The notes under the pieces: generated by a model
Seen by the model: only the letters and a program-made list of their open reading frames with translations
The model's database searches: none
What the model was told of the DNA's origin: nothing
Shown: one piece after another, positions 16,490 through 26,278 of the stretch
How the letters are laid out: each line of letters begins with the position of its first letter
Numbering within the stretch: the first letter of the stretch is position 1
Made by a program: the position numbers and the translations under genes
NCBI RefSeq assembly: GCF_014282275.1
Contig: NZ_VFIA01000005.1
Coordinates: 186,001 to 250,000, forward strand
DNA length: 64,000 nucleotides
Reading direction: 5' to 3'
Origin: Spirosoma utsteinense
Lineage (GTDB): Bacteria > Bacteroidota > Bacteroidia > Cytophagales > Spirosomataceae

Positions 16490-16497
16490 CAAAAATA
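16490..16497 (-). promoter_or_regulatory. -7 promoter box of the ftsX operon
   Basis: The minus strand reads TATTTTTG, a perfect TAnnTTTG box, with a leader of about 20 bases before the ftsX ATG at 16467. No good TTTG element lies at the usual distance upstream. The rest of the gap to uxuA (to 16756) shows no gene or RNA. Confidence 0.45.
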
Positions 16498-16756
16498 ACA
16501 GTTCCAACACGGGAACGGCCCAATTTAAGAAAATTTAAGGGAGCTTCGGGGAAATGTAGCGATCTATTATCCAGCGCTGCCTGCCCCGTACTCCCTTAAC
16601 GGTCTAACCTGAAGACGCTTGAACGACCAATAAACGAGCGTTTTACTACGCAGCCATCCAGAACCGATAGCCCGTTGTAAGGCTAACGGTTAATTTCTGC
16701 CGCTTATTTCAATCGGTACCCTTAGTGGCACGGTTGCCTTGTGAAACGATCAGGAT

Positions 16757-17950
16757 TCAGGACAGTCCATACATGAGTCCACGCAGTTCGGCCAGCCCGC
16801 GCAGCCGCCCGATTGCCGTATAACCGGGATTTGTTCGTTTACCCGACGTCAGGTCGTCTAGCATCCGATGGCCATGATCGGGCCGGAACGGCATTCGGGC
16901 GTCGGAACGGCCTGCGGCCTGCCGACGCCGTTGTTCAGCCAGCAAGGCCCGCATCACACCCACCATCGGTACATCCCCTTCGAGGTGGTTAGCCTCCTGA
17001 AAACTAACCCAGGCCGGATGACCCTCGACGCTATGCCGCTCCGTACTGCGTAGGTGAATGAAATGAATATGGGGCCCCAACCGTTCGACCATACCAACGA
17101 GGTCGTTGTCGGGCCGGACGCCGTAGGAGCCCGTACAGAAGCAGATCCCATTGGCCGGCGAGTCGGCCGCAGCCAGCAGCGCGCGGGCGTCGGCCTCCGT
17201 ACTGACAACGCGTGGCAACCCCAGAATCGGGTACGGCGGATCGTCGGGGTGAATGGCAAGCCTAACCCCCGCCGACTCGGCAACGGGCACGATCTCGCGC
17301 AGGAAGGCATACAGGTTCTGCCGCAGTTCCCGGTCGCCCACATCGGCATACATGGCCAGCGCATCGCGAAATTGCTCCACGGTATAGCTTTCCTCTGAGC
17401 CGGGCAAGCCCGCGATGATAGTACGGGTCAGGCGCTTCACCTGCGTGTCGCTCATGGCATCGAGTTGACTACGCGCCCGCCGTTTCTGCTCGTCATTGTA
17501 TAAATACTCGGCTCCGGGCCGTTGCAGGACATACAACTCGAAGGCCGCAAACTCAACGGCGTCGAACCGCAGGCCCGTGGAGCCGTCAGGCATTGGAAAG
17601 TCAAGGTCGGTGCGGGTCCAGTCGAGCACGGGCATGAAATTATAGCATACCGTATCGATGCCCGCCTGAGCCAGGTTGACGATGGACTCTTTATAATTGT
17701 CGATATAGCGCTGAAACGATCCGGTGCGGGTTTTGATCCCTTCATGGACCGGAATGCTTTCTACTACCGACCAGGTCAGGCCAGCCGCTTCGATCTGCTT
17801 TTTCCGGTTCTGAATTTCTTCCAACGGCCAGACGTCGCCGTTAGGAATGTGGTGAAGTGCGGTAACGATGCCGGTAGCACCCGCTTGCCGCACATCGGCA
17901 AGGGATACCGGATCGTTGGGCCCGAACCAACGCCATGTTTGTTCAATCAT
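16757..17950 (-). CDS. uxuA: mannonate dehydratase
   Basis: UxuA removes water from D-mannonate to give 2-keto-3-deoxygluconate, in the glucuronate branch of the Ashwell pathway. The 397-residue protein starts [17 protein letters not shown], the typical family start. It has the TIM-barrel metal-site regions [25 protein letters not shown] and HFIHLRS, which supply the His and Cys ligands, and [11 protein letters not shown] near the end. It is transcribed away from exuT-kdgK-eda-uxaB across a 158-base gap. Its product is the substrate of the kinase encoded in the facing operon. Confidence 0.95.
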   Translation of the reverse strand: MIEQTWRWFGPNDPVSLADVRQAGATGIVTALHHIPNGDVWPLEEIQNRKKQIEAAGLTWSVVESIPVHEGIKTRTGSFQRYIDNYKESIVNLAQAGIDTVCYNFMPVLDWTRTDLDFPMPDGSTGLRFDAVEFAAFELYVLQRPGAEYLYNDEQKRRARSQLDAMSDTQVKRLTRTIIAGLPGSEESYTVEQFRDALAMYADVGDRELRQNLYAFLREIVPVAESAGVRLAIHPDDPPYPILGLPRVVSTEADARALLAAADSPANGICFCTGSYGVRPDNDLVGMVERLGPHIHFIHLRSTERHSVEGHPAWVSFQEANHLEGDVPMVGVMRALLAEQRRRQAAGRSDARMPFRPDHGHRMLDDLTSGKRTNPGYTAIGRLRGLAELRGLMYGLS

Positions 17951-18064
17951 AAGGAGGTAGTTAATAAGTAGTACGTTGGTAAGTCATTCAGTGGCAAGTT
18001 CTTGTTGACGGAGCTAACCAGAGGCTCGTCAGCTGGCGACTTACCGGCCAACCGGATTAGGTAA

Positions 18065-18086
18065 AAAAGCAGATAGGGCTGCTTTT
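18065..18086. promoter_or_regulatory. small palindrome in the uxuA/exuT divergent promoter region
   Basis: AAAAGCAG (18065-18072) and CTGCTTTT (18079-18086) are complementary around six bases, 23 bases before the exuT start. The position suits an operator or a leader hairpin. No uronate regulator is encoded in the cluster to connect it with. Confidence 0.3.
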
Positions 18087-18108
18087 CTCATCAAAAGCCC
18101 TTATTCTC

Positions 18109-19452
18109 TTGGTAAATTCTACTACATCCGGCCGCTTTCGGTGGCGCATCGTTGCGCTGCTGTTCATTGCCACGACAATCAACTATGTCGACCGGCAGGT
18201 CCTTTCGTTTACAATGACCGATGAAGTATTTCGGAAAGAAATGCTGGATCTGGCACCGGATGCTACGCTGACGAAAGAAGCGACCGACCGTTTCAAGGTA
18301 CTTTACGGCGACGTCGATGCGGCCTTTAAATTTGCTTATGCCATTGGTTTTCTGCTGGCGGGCTGGCTCATCGATAAAATCGGCACCAAAAAGGGCTTTT
18401 CCATCGGTATCGTTGTCTGGAGCCTGGCCGGGATGCTGACCGCTTTTGTTGGCAATATAGCTGGCCTTCGGTGGGCGCGCGCCTTGTTGGGCCTGGGCGA
18501 AGCCGCCAATTTCCCATCCTCCATCAAAACCGTTTCCGAATGGTTTCCCCGACGGGAACGATCTTTCGCGAATGGCCTTTTCAATGCCGGGGCCAACGTA
18601 GGTATTATCCTGACAGCCCTTGCCGTTCCTTATCTGATTATTCAGTTTGGCTGGCGCAGTTCATTTTTAGTGACAGGAGTGCTTGGATTCGGCCTCTTGC
18701 TGCTGTGGTGGTTTACCTATAGCAAGCCCGAACAGAACCCAAAATTATCGCCCGATGAGCTGGCTTACATCCGCAGCGACGACGAGACGATCGTGCCGGT
18801 TAAAGTTTCATGGGGCCGCTTACTCGGCTACAAACAAACCTGGGCGTTTGCCGTCGGCAAGTTTATGGCCGATCCCATCTGGTGGTTTTATATGTCGTGG
18901 CTTCCCGATTTCTTCAATTCCAACGACGCCCTCGACCAGAAACTTGACCTGAAAAGCTTCGGCGTTCCGTTCCTGATCATTTATGTTGTCTCCGACGCAG
19001 GCAGTATCTTCTTTGGCTGGCTCACGACGCAGTTCATGAACCTCGGCTGGACGGCCAACCGGGCCCGCAAAACCACTATGCTCATCTGTGCGTTATGTGT
19101 GGTGCCTATCTTCTTTGCGGCTCAAACCAGCAGTTTAACGGTGGCCATTGCTTTAATTGCCATAGCAACGGCGGCCCATCAGGGCTGGTCGGCAAACATG
19201 TATACCTTTGCATCGGACTTATTTCCCAAAAATGTGGTTGCCTCTGTAACCGGTATTGGTGGTATGTTCGGCGCGGTTGGCGGTATTCTGCTGGCGTTGC
19301 TGGCCGGACGTATCATTACGGCCTTTGGTTATTTGCCCATGTTTATCATTGCCAGCTGCGCTTACCTGATTGCACTGGTGATTATTCACCTGATTCTGCC
19401 CAATATGGAGCCGATCAAAACAGAAGAATTGATAAAGGAACCCGTCGCCTGA
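18109..19452 (+). CDS. exuT: hexuronate transporter, MFS family (ExuT-like)
   Basis: The 447-residue protein has 12 predicted helices and begins FRWRIVALLFIATTINYVDR, the conserved first helix of the anion:cation symporters that carry hexuronates (NYxDR). RWARALLGLGEAANFPSSIK is the family motif at helix 4. It would bring glucuronate or galacturonate in with protons. The only reasonable start is a TTG at 18109, since no in-frame ATG precedes helix 1. kdgK follows five bases after its stop. Confidence 0.88.
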   Translation: MVNSTTSGRFRWRIVALLFIATTINYVDRQVLSFTMTDEVFRKEMLDLAPDATLTKEATDRFKVLYGDVDAAFKFAYAIGFLLAGWLIDKIGTKKGFSIGIVVWSLAGMLTAFVGNIAGLRWARALLGLGEAANFPSSIKTVSEWFPRRERSFANGLFNAGANVGIILTALAVPYLIIQFGWRSSFLVTGVLGFGLLLLWWFTYSKPEQNPKLSPDELAYIRSDDETIVPVKVSWGRLLGYKQTWAFAVGKFMADPIWWFYMSWLPDFFNSNDALDQKLDLKSFGVPFLIIYVVSDAGSIFFGWLTTQFMNLGWTANRARKTTMLICALCVVPIFFAAQTSSLTVAIALIAIATAAHQGWSANMYTFASDLFPKNVVASVTGIGGMFGAVGGILLALLAGRIITAFGYLPMFIIASCAYLIALVIIHLILPNMEPIKTEELIKEPVA

Positions 19453-19457
19453 CCTGA

Positions 19458-20465
19458 ATGAAACTAATTACCTTCGGCGAAGTCATGCTTCGACTCAGCC
19501 CAACGGGTGTCGACCGCCTGACCCAGTCCAGCACATTGACTATGCATTTTGGCGGTACCGAAGCTAACGTCGCCGTATCGATGGCGCAGTTTGGCGTACC
19601 GGTTGCTCACGTCTCCCGCTTTCCCAACCACGCTATAGGCCAGGCGGCAGCGGGCTATCTGCGCCGATATGGTGTCGACACACAGTCTGTTCGTTTTGGC
19701 GATGGCCGTATGGGACTCTATTTTCTGGAAACCGGTGCCGGAACCCGGGCCAGTCAGATCATCTACGACCGCGTCGACTCGGCTTTCTCGCGTATCAAGC
19801 CCGACGAAATCGACTGGGAGTCCATTCTGGCTGGCACCCCCGAATCGCCGGTTAGCTGGTTCCACTGGACGGGCATTACGCCCGCCCTGTCGCAGGGGGC
19901 CGCCGACTGTCTGCTGGCCGGTATCCAGACCGCCAACCGCCTGGGCATCCCCGTGTCGGGCGATATTGTCTACCGCAGCAATCTATGGCAATACGGCCGA
20001 AGTCCGAAGGAGATCATGCCGGCGCTGACGGAAGGCTGTACGCTGGTCTTAGGCAGCAAATCATTATTTTCAGAGCTTTACGGCGTTGTCGGCAGCACCT
20101 TTCAGGAAGCGGGCCGTGCACTGATGCAGCGTTTTCCGAACATACGTTATGTGACCGACACCAAGCGAAACTCGGTCAGCGCGTCGCACAACCAGCTGTC
20201 GGCCAAGCTATTCGACGGCGAGACGGTCTATAAATCACGGCTGTACGACATCCAGCCGATTGTCGACCGTATTGGTACGGGCGACGCCTACATGGCTGGC
20301 CTTATTTACGGTTTGCTCACGTTCAATGATCCGCAGCGGGCCGTTGAATTTGGCGCAGCGGCCTCGGCCCTGAAGCATACTATTGCCGGCGACGTTAATC
20401 TGGCTACCGTGGCCGAAGTCGAAACCCTGGAACGGGGTGATGGGTCGGGCCGGTTAAAACGATAA
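19458..20465 (+). CDS. kdgK: 2-keto-3-deoxygluconate kinase (PfkB family)
   Basis: The 335-residue enzyme phosphorylates 2-keto-3-deoxygluconate with ATP to KDPG. The N-terminal FGGTEANVAVSMAQFG (residues 31-46) is the substrate-binding lid region. IGTGDAYMAG (272-281), with the catalytic base D276, is the PfkB C-terminal signature. It lies between the transporter and the KDPG aldolase, which fits the pathway order and supports this assignment over other sugar kinases. Confidence 0.92.
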   Translation: MKLITFGEVMLRLSPTGVDRLTQSSTLTMHFGGTEANVAVSMAQFGVPVAHVSRFPNHAIGQAAAGYLRRYGVDTQSVRFGDGRMGLYFLETGAGTRASQIIYDRVDSAFSRIKPDEIDWESILAGTPESPVSWFHWTGITPALSQGAADCLLAGIQTANRLGIPVSGDIVYRSNLWQYGRSPKEIMPALTEGCTLVLGSKSLFSELYGVVGSTFQEAGRALMQRFPNIRYVTDTKRNSVSASHNQLSAKLFDGETVYKSRLYDIQPIVDRIGTGDAYMAGLIYGLLTFNDPQRAVEFGAAASALKHTIAGDVNLATVAEVETLERGDGSGRLKR

Positions 20466-20523
20466 ATAAACTGGCGTCGCGGCTTATTCGATAGTTTTGA
20501 CGCCTGCACATGAACTTTACCCT

Positions 20524-21195
20524 ATGGCTCGTACTTCCCGCCTGACCGTTTATCAGACTATCCGGCAAATACCGCTGGTTCCTGTATTTTATCATCCCGA
20601 TGCCGACGTATGCGCCGGTGTGCTGGCGGCCTGCTACCGGGCAGGCGTTCGGGCATTCGAGTTTACCAACCGGGGCGATTTCGCCCACGAACGCTTTGCC
20701 AACCTGAGCCGGTTGTGTGCCCGCGATTTCCCCGATATGGCGCTTGGTGCCGGTACGATTCTGGACGCGCCAACGGCGGCCCTTTATCTACAGCTGGGTG
20801 CCGATTTCATTGTCGGGCCCACGTTCAGCGACGAGGTAGCCCGGGTATGTAACCGCCGGAAAGTGGCTTACCTGCCCGGCTGCGCTACTCTCACCGAAAT
20901 CACTACGGCCCACGAATCGGGGGTCGAGATCGTAAAGGTATTTCCGGGCGACGTGCTGGGGCCTGCCTTCATCAAAAGCCTGCACGGCCCGCTGCCGTTT
21001 GCCAGTGCCATGGTAACGGGGGGCGTTGAACCGAACCGCGAAAGCCTGACAAAATGGTTCGGTGCGGGTGTGGTAGCGGTTGGAATAGGCTCCCAGCTTT
21101 TCCCGAAAGCCGTACTGGCCGAACGTGCTTTCGATAAAATCGAAACTCTGGTTCACGATGTTGTTCGTATTATTGCTGAATTGAGCAGTCGATGA
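20524..21195 (+). CDS. eda: KDPG / KHG aldolase
   Basis: Eda splits 2-keto-3-deoxy-6-phosphogluconate into pyruvate and glyceraldehyde-3-phosphate. From the ATG at 20524 the protein has 223 residues, with E46 in VRAFEFTNRG, the GAGTILD strand, and the Schiff-base lysine K138 in VEIVKVFPGD. An open frame reaches back to a TTG at 20497, but this ATG is a better start. It is separated from kdgK by 58 bases and is followed by an inverted repeat before uxaB. Confidence 0.93.
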   Translation: MARTSRLTVYQTIRQIPLVPVFYHPDADVCAGVLAACYRAGVRAFEFTNRGDFAHERFANLSRLCARDFPDMALGAGTILDAPTAALYLQLGADFIVGPTFSDEVARVCNRRKVAYLPGCATLTEITTAHESGVEIVKVFPGDVLGPAFIKSLHGPLPFASAMVTGGVEPNRESLTKWFGAGVVAVGIGSQLFPKAVLAERAFDKIETLVHDVVRIIAELSSR

Positions 21196-21203
21196 GTTGC
21201 TCA

Positions 21204-21277
21204 GTTGCTGAGTTGGTCAGTTAATGAATGCAGCCATGTTAGCCGTGGTAAACTCAACAACTGGCCAACTCAGCAAC
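21204..21277. repeat. inverted repeat between eda and uxaB
   Basis: Arms 21204-21216 and 21265-21277 (GTTGCTGAGTTGG and its complement) pair over 13 bp around a 48-base loop. The flanks are rich in short CAGTTG/CAACTG and TGACTGA repeats. It may be a degenerate member of the long intergenic hairpins seen elsewhere in the window. Confidence 0.5.
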
Positions 21278-21316
21278 TAATTGACTGATTATTGACTGAC
21301 TAACTTACTGACTAAA

Positions 21317-22819
21317 ATGTCCCTACTTAATCGAACCTCCCACCCTGCCCCTGTTTTTCCTGAACGTATTCTGCAATTTGGCACCGGTGTGCTGTTGCGC
21401 GGTTTGCCTGATTACCTGGTTCAAAAGGCCAACGCCGAAGGCCGTTTCAATGGCTCCATTGTCATTGTAAAATCGACCGACAGCCAAACGAATGACTTTT
21501 CGGATCAGGACAATCTGTATACAGTGGCTGTTCGGGGGGTTCAGCAGGGACAGGATGTGGCTGAAACGACCATTGTCTCGGCCGTGAGCCGCGTACTGGC
21601 CGCTCAGACCCAGTGGGAAGAAGTACTGCGGCTGGCCCGCAACCCAAATTTACAGATCATCTTATCCAACACCACCGAAGTCGGGCTGAACTACGTGGAG
21701 GAAAGTATTTTCCAACGGCCACCCCAGTCATTTCCCGCGAAGCTGACGGCTTTTCTGTACGAACGCTTCCGCAGCGTTGGTGGCTCAAAAGCCAAAGGAC
21801 TGGTTGTAATTCCTACCGAACTCGTTACAGACAACGGCCTTATCTTACGGGAAGCGGTAGAGAAACTGGCCACCTTCAATGAACTGGGCAAGCTGTTTAC
21901 CAAATGGCTCAAGTTTCATGTCCGGTTCTGCAACTCACTCGTCGACCGGATTGTCACGCGCCCTACCGACGAAGCCAAACGGGCGCTGGAAGACCAGGCA
22001 GGCTACGAAGATGCGCTGTTGACGTTCACCGAGCCCTACCACCTCTGGGCCATCGAGGGAGACGACCGCGTCAAGAAAACGCTTTCGTTCGCTGACGCAT
22101 CGACGCCCCAGATCATCATTGACGAAGACATCAATTTCTATCGCGAACGCAAACTCCGGGTACTGAACGGGACACACAGCCTGACCATGCCGCTAGGCTA
22201 CCTGCTCGGGCTGGAAACCGTTGCCGACGAGATGAAACACCCAACGATGAGCCGTTTCGTTGAGTCGCTGATGCTCGATGAGATTGTGCCGACGGTACCG
22301 GATTACGGTATGCCGGGCATGGATAAAGCCGCCGTAGCGCAGTTCGCCCACGATGTTCTCGACCGCTTCCGGAACCCTCACCTCGATCACCTGCTGCTCA
22401 ACATCTCGCTCCAGGAAACCGCCAAGATGCAGGCCCGAAATGTGGCAACGATCCAACGGTATTACGCCCAGTTCAACGCAGTACCTAAACGCATAGCGCT
22501 GGGTTTTGCCGCTTACCTGCTGTTCATGAAAGCGGTTCGGGAAGACAATGGCCAGTTCTTCGGTGAGATTTCGGTTGGCAAAGGGGTCGTTACCTATCCA
22601 ATCCGCGACGAGCGGGCCGCCTATTTCTACGGGGACTGGAAAACCGTAAAAGCAGGCAAACCAGATACTGTCGCAACGTTTGTTAAAAGCGTTCTATCTG
22701 ACCAGACGCTCTGGCAAACCGACCTCAGCCTGCTTCCGGGCTTTGTAGAGGCCGTATCCGATAACCTGCGGGCATTGTTAGCCGATGGTGCGGAGAAAAC
22801 ACTCAAAAAGTCGTTGTAA
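21317..22819 (+). CDS. uxaB: tagaturonate reductase
   Basis: The 500-residue enzyme matches UxaB rather than UxuB. It starts with PERILQFGTGVLLRGLPDY, then has SNTTEVGLNY, VVIPTELVTDNG and CNSLVDRIVT, in the order seen in UxaB. It reduces D-tagaturonate to D-altronate with NADH in the galacturonate branch. The next enzyme, altronate dehydratase (UxaA), is not in the window. The mannitol-dehydrogenase C-terminal domain (VLNGTHSLTMPLGYL) is complete. It is the last gene of the operon and is followed by a terminator. Confidence 0.93.
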   Translation: MSLLNRTSHPAPVFPERILQFGTGVLLRGLPDYLVQKANAEGRFNGSIVIVKSTDSQTNDFSDQDNLYTVAVRGVQQGQDVAETTIVSAVSRVLAAQTQWEEVLRLARNPNLQIILSNTTEVGLNYVEESIFQRPPQSFPAKLTAFLYERFRSVGGSKAKGLVVIPTELVTDNGLILREAVEKLATFNELGKLFTKWLKFHVRFCNSLVDRIVTRPTDEAKRALEDQAGYEDALLTFTEPYHLWAIEGDDRVKKTLSFADASTPQIIIDEDINFYRERKLRVLNGTHSLTMPLGYLLGLETVADEMKHPTMSRFVESLMLDEIVPTVPDYGMPGMDKAAVAQFAHDVLDRFRNPHLDHLLLNISLQETAKMQARNVATIQRYYAQFNAVPKRIALGFAAYLLFMKAVREDNGQFFGEISVGKGVVTYPIRDERAAYFYGDWKTVKAGKPDTVATFVKSVLSDQTLWQTDLSLLPGFVEAVSDNLRALLADGAEKTLKKSL

Positions 22820-22855
22820 AGGCCGTTTACCGGCAATCTAGCCGCCCCTCTTTTT

Positions 22856-22894
22856 CACGAATCCCCGCTCAAAGAACTTGAGCGGGGATTCGTG
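22856..22894 (+). terminator. 17-bp terminator after uxaB
   Basis: Arms 22856-22872 and 22878-22894 are perfectly complementary with a five-base loop, 36 bases after the uxaB stop. A short pyrimidine stretch (CTTTCC) follows. Confidence 0.75.
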
Positions 22895-23092
22895 CTTTCC
22901 AGCCTATAAAAGCACCTGCCCGACCGTTCGATCAAAGCCGGCTACCGTTTAATAGCCTGAATGCGACTAACTTATCGACTGCGCCTAAATTAACAGATTA
23001 TGAGTCATTTACGGATAACACATTGATTTAACCATGCCCGAATGTCCTTATCTCCACATCTTTTTATCTCATCAGTAACTATCCGATCACAC

Positions 23093-25278
23093 ATGTACAG
23101 GCTACTCATTTCTGCTTTATTTTCCACCTCGGTGTGTATCGCCCAGTCGACGTCTCCAACAACCACCAGCCTGCCAGCTACGCCCAAACGACCCGTTACG
23201 GACACGTATTTCGGCAAAGCCGTCGTCGATAATTACCGCTGGCTCGAGGACATGGACAAACAGGAAGTGAAGGACTGGTTTAAAGCGCAGGGCGATTACA
23301 CCGCCCAAACACTCGATCAAATTCCAGGTCGCGATACGCTGGTGAGTATGCTGGTCCGCTATGACGCGCTGAAATCGGCCCGCTTATCGAACATCACCCG
23401 CCGGAATGGCCGGTATTTTTACAAAAAACGCTGCCAGCCGAAAACGTCGGCAAGCTGTACTATCGACAGGGGAAGACGGGCAGCGAAGTTCTTTTGTTTG
23501 ACCCAACGACTTACGCCAAAGACAAAAAGTACTCGATATCGTATTTCGTACCAAGCGAAGACGGACATAAGCTGGCATTAGGCGTTGCGGAAAATGGGGC
23601 CGAATTATCCACGATCCGCATTATCAATGTCGACACTAAAAAGATGTACCCGGAAAGCATCTTCCCGTCCTGGTTTGGCGTAAGCGGCTGGAATCCTGAC
23701 AATACCGGCTTTCTGTATACGCCCGAGAACTCCGCCGACATGAAGGACATCAACCGGTCGATGAATACCAAAGCCAGATACCACATAATCGGTACCGACC
23801 CCAAACAGGATCGCGAGATTTTCTCTTCGGCCAAATACACGAAACTAGGTATCAAGCCCAATGAAATTCCATATGTCACCTACAGCGAAGATTTCAGGTA
23901 TGTAACCGCTTTTCTGGCCAATGTAGACCGGCGGATGAATGCATATATAGCTCCTGCGAGTGACCTCCTTAAACCGACCATTACCTGGAAACGGCTGGCG
24001 GCTCCGGAAGACAGTGTTATGAACGCCGTTACGGTGGGCGACCGGATGTTTATACAAAGCATCAAAAGTGCCCGTAAAGGCCAGATTATGATGACCGATG
24101 CCCGCCAGCCCGATGTCCATACAGCAACGGTCATCTTACCCGAAGGGGAAACAAAAATCGAGTCGATAGCAGCCGGAAAGGATTATCTGTTCATCACCCG
24201 GAACGACGGCATCAACACGACAGCTCAGCAATACAACACTAAAGCCAACCGCTGGGAAACCATACAGTTACCCGCGCTGGGTACGGCGAGCGTAGCCCCC
24301 CTGGAGCCATCAACCAATGACTGCCTGCTTTACCTGACCTCCTGGAAACAGCCCGCCACGATCTACGAGTATGACCCAACCGATAAAGTCACTGCGGTTA
24401 GCCCTTTTCATATTGAAGCGAAGTACCCGGGCGTCGACGAACTGGTTGTTGAGGAAGTAAGCGTTCCCAGCCACGACGGGACAATGATACCCCTATCGAT
24501 CATTTACAACAAAAACGTGAAGCGCGATGGCAGCGCCGTTTGCTACATGACGGGCTATGGGGCCTATGGCATTTCGGGCGACCCTTATTTCAGCACCCGC
24601 AATCTGGCCTTGCTCAACAAGGGCGTAATCGTGGCCGAAACCCATCCACGGGGTGGCTCCGAGAAGGGGCAGGCCTGGTATGAAGCCGGTTATAAAACCA
24701 CCAAGCCTAACACCTGGAAAGACTTCATTGCCAGTGGCGAGTACCTGATCAAAAATGGCTACACCAGCATTGGCAAGCTCATTGGCGAAGGAACCAGCGC
24801 GGGTGGTATTCTCATTGGCCGGGCCATCACCGAGCGGCCCGACCTGTTTGCCGCGGCTATTAGTAACGTTGGCTGCAATAATGCCCTGCGCATGGAAAAC
24901 TCCCCGAACGGACCCGCAAACACCCCCGAGTTCGGCACGGTGAAAGATTCGGTCGAAGCTATGGCTCTCTATGAGATGGATGCGTTCCAACACGTAAAAG
25001 AAGGCACAAAGTACCCCGCCGTCATCTGCGTTGGCGGCATGAACGACCCGCGCGTGATTGCTTGGCAGCCGGGCAAATTTGCGGCCGCCCTGCAAAATGC
25101 CAGCACATCGGGCAAGCCGGTGCTGATGCAGGTCAACTACGATAACGGCCACTTTACAGAAGACAAGAAGGTTACCTTCCGCAACTTCGCCAATATGTTT
25201 ACGTTTGGCCTCTGGCAGGCAGGACACCCCGATTTTCAGCCTGTGACGGGTAAACCCAAAGAAGTAGTCAGGAAATAG
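23093..25278 (+). pseudogene. frameshifted secreted prolyl oligopeptidase (S9A)
   Basis: Two overlapping frames make one S9 peptidase. The first, from the ATG at 23093, begins with a signal peptide (MYRLLISALFSTSVCIAQ) and the family start PVTDTYFGKAVVDNYRWLED. It leaves frame after RRNGRYFYKK. The second begins in frame with TLPAENVGKLYYRQGKTG when one base is added, and runs to 25278. The break is at an A6 tract (23423-23428); one more A restores a continuous protein of 728 residues, normal for the family. The catalytic triad is intact: Ser in GEGTSAGGILIG (codon 24796-24798), Asp in GGMNDPRV (25045-25047) and His in DNGHFTED (25150-25152). It may be a real mutation, a homopolymer error, or a site of slippage. 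The rest shows no decay, which argues that damage is recent or only apparent. Confidence 0.85.
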
Positions 25279-25294
25279 CTTACCCTACTCACAA

Positions 25295-25330
25295 AAGAAT
25301 GACGACGGGATACGTTCCGTCGTCATTCTT
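25295..25330 (+). terminator. 14-bp terminator after the prolyl oligopeptidase gene
   Basis: Arms 25295-25308 and 25317-25330 are perfectly complementary with an eight-base loop, 16 bases after the stop at 25278. Confidence 0.7.
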
Positions 25331-25503
25331 CGTGAACGGCCTGTCAGGTCGGTCATGATCGACGAAAGCGACAGCGTTTAAATCATAAGCCTCCCGGCTC
25401 CTGACGACCCCTGGTGCGCAGGGTTTTTAATAAGAAAAAGCGTACTTTCCCAGCATCACGGCAGCCTCATTGCGTGATCGATCCGTTTACTCCAGAGCCG
25501 TGT

Positions 25504-26262
25504 ATGAAAACCATCTCCCGCTGGGCTAGCCGCCATGTTCTTCCGGCAGCTTTTCTGATCATAGGATGCGAAATCACGAACGCTTTCGCGGGCTTACTAC
25601 TGGGGCTCAATCTTCTCGCCGAATGGCCGCTGGCTCTCCTGTGGCTGCTGGTGCTTGCTATGGCAGGCATGATCCTTTGGCTACAGTTCCGGTCAGGGGC
25701 ATCCCAACGATGGTATAGCACTGGTCGGTGGTTCGTCGGGGCCGCGTTTATGGGCAATTTCGTGCTGTTTATACTGCTGGGCGGCCTTTGGGGGTACCAG
25801 GAACAGAAGCCCTCGCCCAGTCTGTCGGTATTGGGCAGCCGACGGGTTGAGGTGCGCCCTGATACTACTACCCGACCAGAGCGGGCGGGAACGTTGCGGG
25901 CCAGAAACAAATCGACGGCAGAGGTCATGTCTGTGACCAGCACGAAAAAAACCGGCAAACGCATTGCCTATGTGCTACTGTTTGCACTGGGACTGGCGCT
26001 GACTTATTTGTCTGTTGGCCTGGCCTGCAACATTGCCTGTGCCGGTTATGGTTTCTACGCCATTCTGACACTGCTGCTCGGGATGGGGTTTACGGCTGGC
26101 GGGATCTTCTTTCTGAGCCGGGCCTTTGATAAACCCCTCCTACCCATGCGCGAGCTGACACCGGCCCAACGACGACGAACGGCACGCCGGTTCTGGCTAT
26201 CGTGGCTGGTGCTGATTGGTGTGGTATTTCTGCTTTTCCTGGTGGCCGCGTCGACTAATTGA
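25504..26262 (+). CDS. integral membrane protein of unknown function
   Basis: From the ATG at 25504 the protein has 252 residues. There are three hydrophobic helices in the first half, the first containing LPAAFLIIGCEITNAFAGLL. A polar loop of about 60 residues rich in Arg, Ser and Thr follows, then three more helices including YVLLFALGLALTYLSVGLAC. The frame extends upstream to a GTG at 25414, but that extension is basic and not membrane-like. I recognise no family. The next gene starts 16 bases after it and may be co-transcribed. Confidence 0.6.
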   Translation: MKTISRWASRHVLPAAFLIIGCEITNAFAGLLLGLNLLAEWPLALLWLLVLAMAGMILWLQFRSGASQRWYSTGRWFVGAAFMGNFVLFILLGGLWGYQEQKPSPSLSVLGSRRVEVRPDTTTRPERAGTLRARNKSTAEVMSVTSTKKTGKRIAYVLLFALGLALTYLSVGLACNIACAGYGFYAILTLLLGMGFTAGGIFFLSRAFDKPLLPMRELTPAQRRRTARRFWLSWLVLIGVVFLLFLVAASTN

Positions 26263-26278
26263 GCCTGTACATATCCCT

